Part shown: positions 5,425-6,867 of the stretch, piece after piece | Position numbering within the stretch: the stretch's first letter is position 1 | How the letters are laid out: the number at the start of each line of letters is the position of its first letter | NCBI GenBank assembly: GCA_903932705.1 | Contig: CAIZHC010000102.1 | Span: 1-6,867 of the forward strand | Source: an uncultured Actinomycetes bacterium | GTDB taxonomy: Bacteria > Actinomycetota > Actinomycetes > Nanopelagicales > Nanopelagicaceae | Direction: 5' to 3' | Length of the DNA: 6,867 bases | Notes under the pieces: model-generated | The model's input: the letters and a program-made list of their open reading frames with translations, nothing else | Database searches by the model: none | What the model was told of the DNA's origin: nothing | Translations under genes and position numbers: made by a program

Positions 5425-6830
5425 TTCAAACGCCTCGTCCATTCGCCATCAACGGCGCTCTGGATACTGCTGATCGAGCGGAATGATTCACGAAGATGTC
5501 TCCTGGTTAAAGAGTCGAGGGAGTCAGGTGAGATCCAAGTGTTGGGTTTTCGAGCCGCGCGAATATCGGCAATCTCCTCATCAAAAACAAGTTGATGAAT
5601 CTCCGTGAAGGCCCCTATCAGAACATCAGCCTCTTCGCCTTGCAACAATCCACTTTCACTTGCTCTTCGCAAACGATCAATTGTTCCTCCTCGCACATCC
5701 CCTTGGGCTATCGCACACCACCTGGCAAGTGAGGCAATCGGAGCTAAACCACCCTCTTTCAGGTTAAGTCCACCTCTATTTTCTCCACTCTGGTCGACGA
5801 TGAAATCTTTTACAAACCCAATCGGTGGTTTCTTAGCCAGAGCAAAACGGAGCGCTTCCGATAAATATTCATGGCTTCGCGTTGTCTCTCGAATATTCTC
5901 CATAATTGTGCGCCCCAGAGTGATCTGCGTTAATGGCTGATTATCCGCGGCTATGGATGAAAGGAGGAGCGCGCCGGCGCGAGTTGGATCTGTAAGCCAA
6001 GCGCTAGAGACATCAATCCAAGCAGATCTCGATCTACTAAATAAAGTGTTATCCGCATTTGCACCATTGGAGCATTTCTCTAGACCACACTGCTCCATCA
6101 AGGTGAGAATGCGTTTGGCATTCGTTGTGATTTCATCGGTCGCGTCAAGATCACCGTGCTGATCTGCCCAGACAATTGCCGTATCAACATCAGATGCGGG
6201 AAGCGGCTCACCTCTTGCGATAGATCCCAAAATCAACCAGGAATGGGCAACAGGCTGGTCAACCGAACTCGAAAGAGTTAAAACCCTAGTCAAAATTGCA
6301 CTCACTATCGCAGACATCAATCCAGCGACATGAAGCGAAGGAATGCCGTTGTCGTGAAGTTCTACAAGGGATGGTTTAAGAAGTTGAGAAGCGCTGGCTA
6401 GTTCGTCGATACTTTGGGCAGATTCAATCGCAGCTCGAATGAGTAATGGATTGCGAAGCTGAATGGAAGAAAGATCCATCGCGCGAACAACACCGATTGG
6501 TTTCTCGTACTCATCCACCACAACAAGATGATGGACACCGCGCTCAACCATCTGCAGGAAGGCAGATGCCAGAGAAACTTTATTTGAGACAGTAATTAAG
6601 GGGAAACTCATCATCGCGCCAACTGGTGCATCTAACGCGAATTCTCCCCGACCGACCTTGCTTCTAAAATCTCGATCCGTCACCAGTCCGATTCCCATCG
6701 GGGAATCCACGAGCGCAAAAGATTGTTCAGCGCCGGTCATCTTCTCTGCTACCTCACGAATACTTTGAGTTGCCTTCACCCAGAGAATTTCTCTCATATA
6801 GCGAGTTACATTTGATTGCGCATCTGACAT
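5421..6830 (-). CDS. CBS-pair / DUF294 nucleotidyltransferase-like protein
   Basis: A 469-residue soluble protein in three parts. Residues ~12-122 are two CBS motifs (first ending GIGLVTDRDFR, second with HHLVVVDEYEKPIGVVRAMDL), a module that usually binds adenine nucleotides. Residues ~150-300 are the DUF294 nucleotidyltransferase-like domain, with GSIARGE and SDVD (G202, S203, E208, D214, D216), the metal-binding pattern of the Pol-beta-like superfamily. Residues ~330-460 match the DUF294 C-terminal substrate-binding domain (NRGGLNLKEGGLAPI, then the helical end). The N-terminal cyclic-nucleotide-binding domain of longer relatives is absent. Proteins of this class are thought to sense nucleotides or modify a partner, but their targets are not established. 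The gene overlaps the exonuclease gene by 4 nt, so the two products probably act together. ATG at 6830 lacks a ribosome site and the frame stays open to the window edge, so a start further upstream is possible. Confidence 0.85.
   Translation of the reverse strand: MSDAQSNVTRYMREILWVKATQSIREVAEKMTGAEQSFALVDSPMGIGLVTDRDFRSKVGRGEFALDAPVGAMMSFPLITVSNKVSLASAFLQMVERGVHHLVVVDEYEKPIGVVRAMDLSSIQLRNPLLIRAAIESAQSIDELASASQLLKPSLVELHDNGIPSLHVAGLMSAIVSAILTRVLTLSSSVDQPVAHSWLILGSIARGEPLPASDVDTAIVWADQHGDLDATDEITTNAKRILTLMEQCGLEKCSNGANADNTLFSRSRSAWIDVSSAWLTDPTRAGALLLSSIAADNQPLTQITLGRTIMENIRETTRSHEYLSEALRFALAKKPPIGFVKDFIVDQSGENRGGLNLKEGGLAPIASLARWCAIAQGDVRGGTIDRLRRASESGLLQGEEADVLIGAFTEIHQLVFDEEIADIRAARKPNTWISPDSLDSLTRRHLRESFRSISSIQSAVDGEWTRRLK
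5433..5436 (-). promoter_or_regulatory. Shine-Dalgarno site supporting the GTG start at 5424
   Basis: GAGG on the minus strand (5436-5433) is 8 nt before the GTG at 5424, a normal distance, and lies within the last codons of the DUF294 gene. The alternative ATG at 5442 has no comparable purine run in front of it. This site is the main reason for the shorter exonuclease start. Confidence 0.5.
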
Positions 6831-6867
6831 TAGAGCGCTTGCTGTAAGACGGTGTCGAGTAATAAGA

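Noticed and set aside
5970..5981. Perfect 12-bp GC-only palindrome cgcgccggcgcg
   Set aside because: It lies within codons for Thr-Arg-Ala-Gly-Ala of the DUF294 protein, in frame with conserved domain sequence. A single copy with no companion site gives no reason to call it functional.

Overview
The window looks like a compact bacterial chromosome segment, most probably from an actinobacterium with unusually moderate GC content. A streamlined freshwater lineage of the Nanopelagicales (acI) type is my best guess. That guess rests on protein style, very tight gene packing, GTG starts, GTGA stop/start overlaps and a likely leaderless promoter. It is an inference, because the window holds no marker gene.

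Layout. The left edge (1-296, + strand) carries the 3' end of a YCII/DGPF-domain protein. Everything else is on the minus strand and is best read from right to left. A three-gene set runs from 6830 to 3490: a CBS-pair/DUF294 nucleotidyltransferase-like protein, a DnaQ-type 3'-5' exonuclease that overlaps it by 4 nt (GTGA), and an FAD/NAD(P)-binding oxidoreductase-like protein 18 nt further on. A 78-bp gap (3412-3489) follows and holds three exact direct repeats plus a fourth weaker one, in helical phase, next to a plausible leaderless promoter. A two-gene operon with a second GTGA overlap then occupies 3411 to 293: a membrane-anchored regulator and a KimA-like potassium transporter. The transporter stop codon shares a TTAA palindrome with the stop of the convergent YCII gene. 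No gap of 300 bases or more lacks a gene.

The most interesting part is 293-3489, which reads as a self-contained potassium-uptake module. The regulator joins a KdpD-type four-helix membrane domain (DUF4118) directly to a KdpE-type winged-helix DNA-binding domain. The histidine kinase, the phosphoacceptor histidine and the receiver domain are all absent. It therefore looks like a Kdp two-component system collapsed into one ToxR/CadC-style membrane one-component regulator. The next gene encodes an APC-superfamily K+ symporter that keeps all seven residues I remember as ion-site residues of Bacillus KimA. It also carries an extra C-terminal OB-fold domain that in other actinobacteria is, to my recollection, a separate small protein encoded near Trk potassium genes. 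The phased repeats upstream are a natural candidate operator for the regulator. The proposed circuit of membrane sensing, direct DNA binding and transporter control is inference; the domain content, gene overlaps and repeats can be seen in the sequence.
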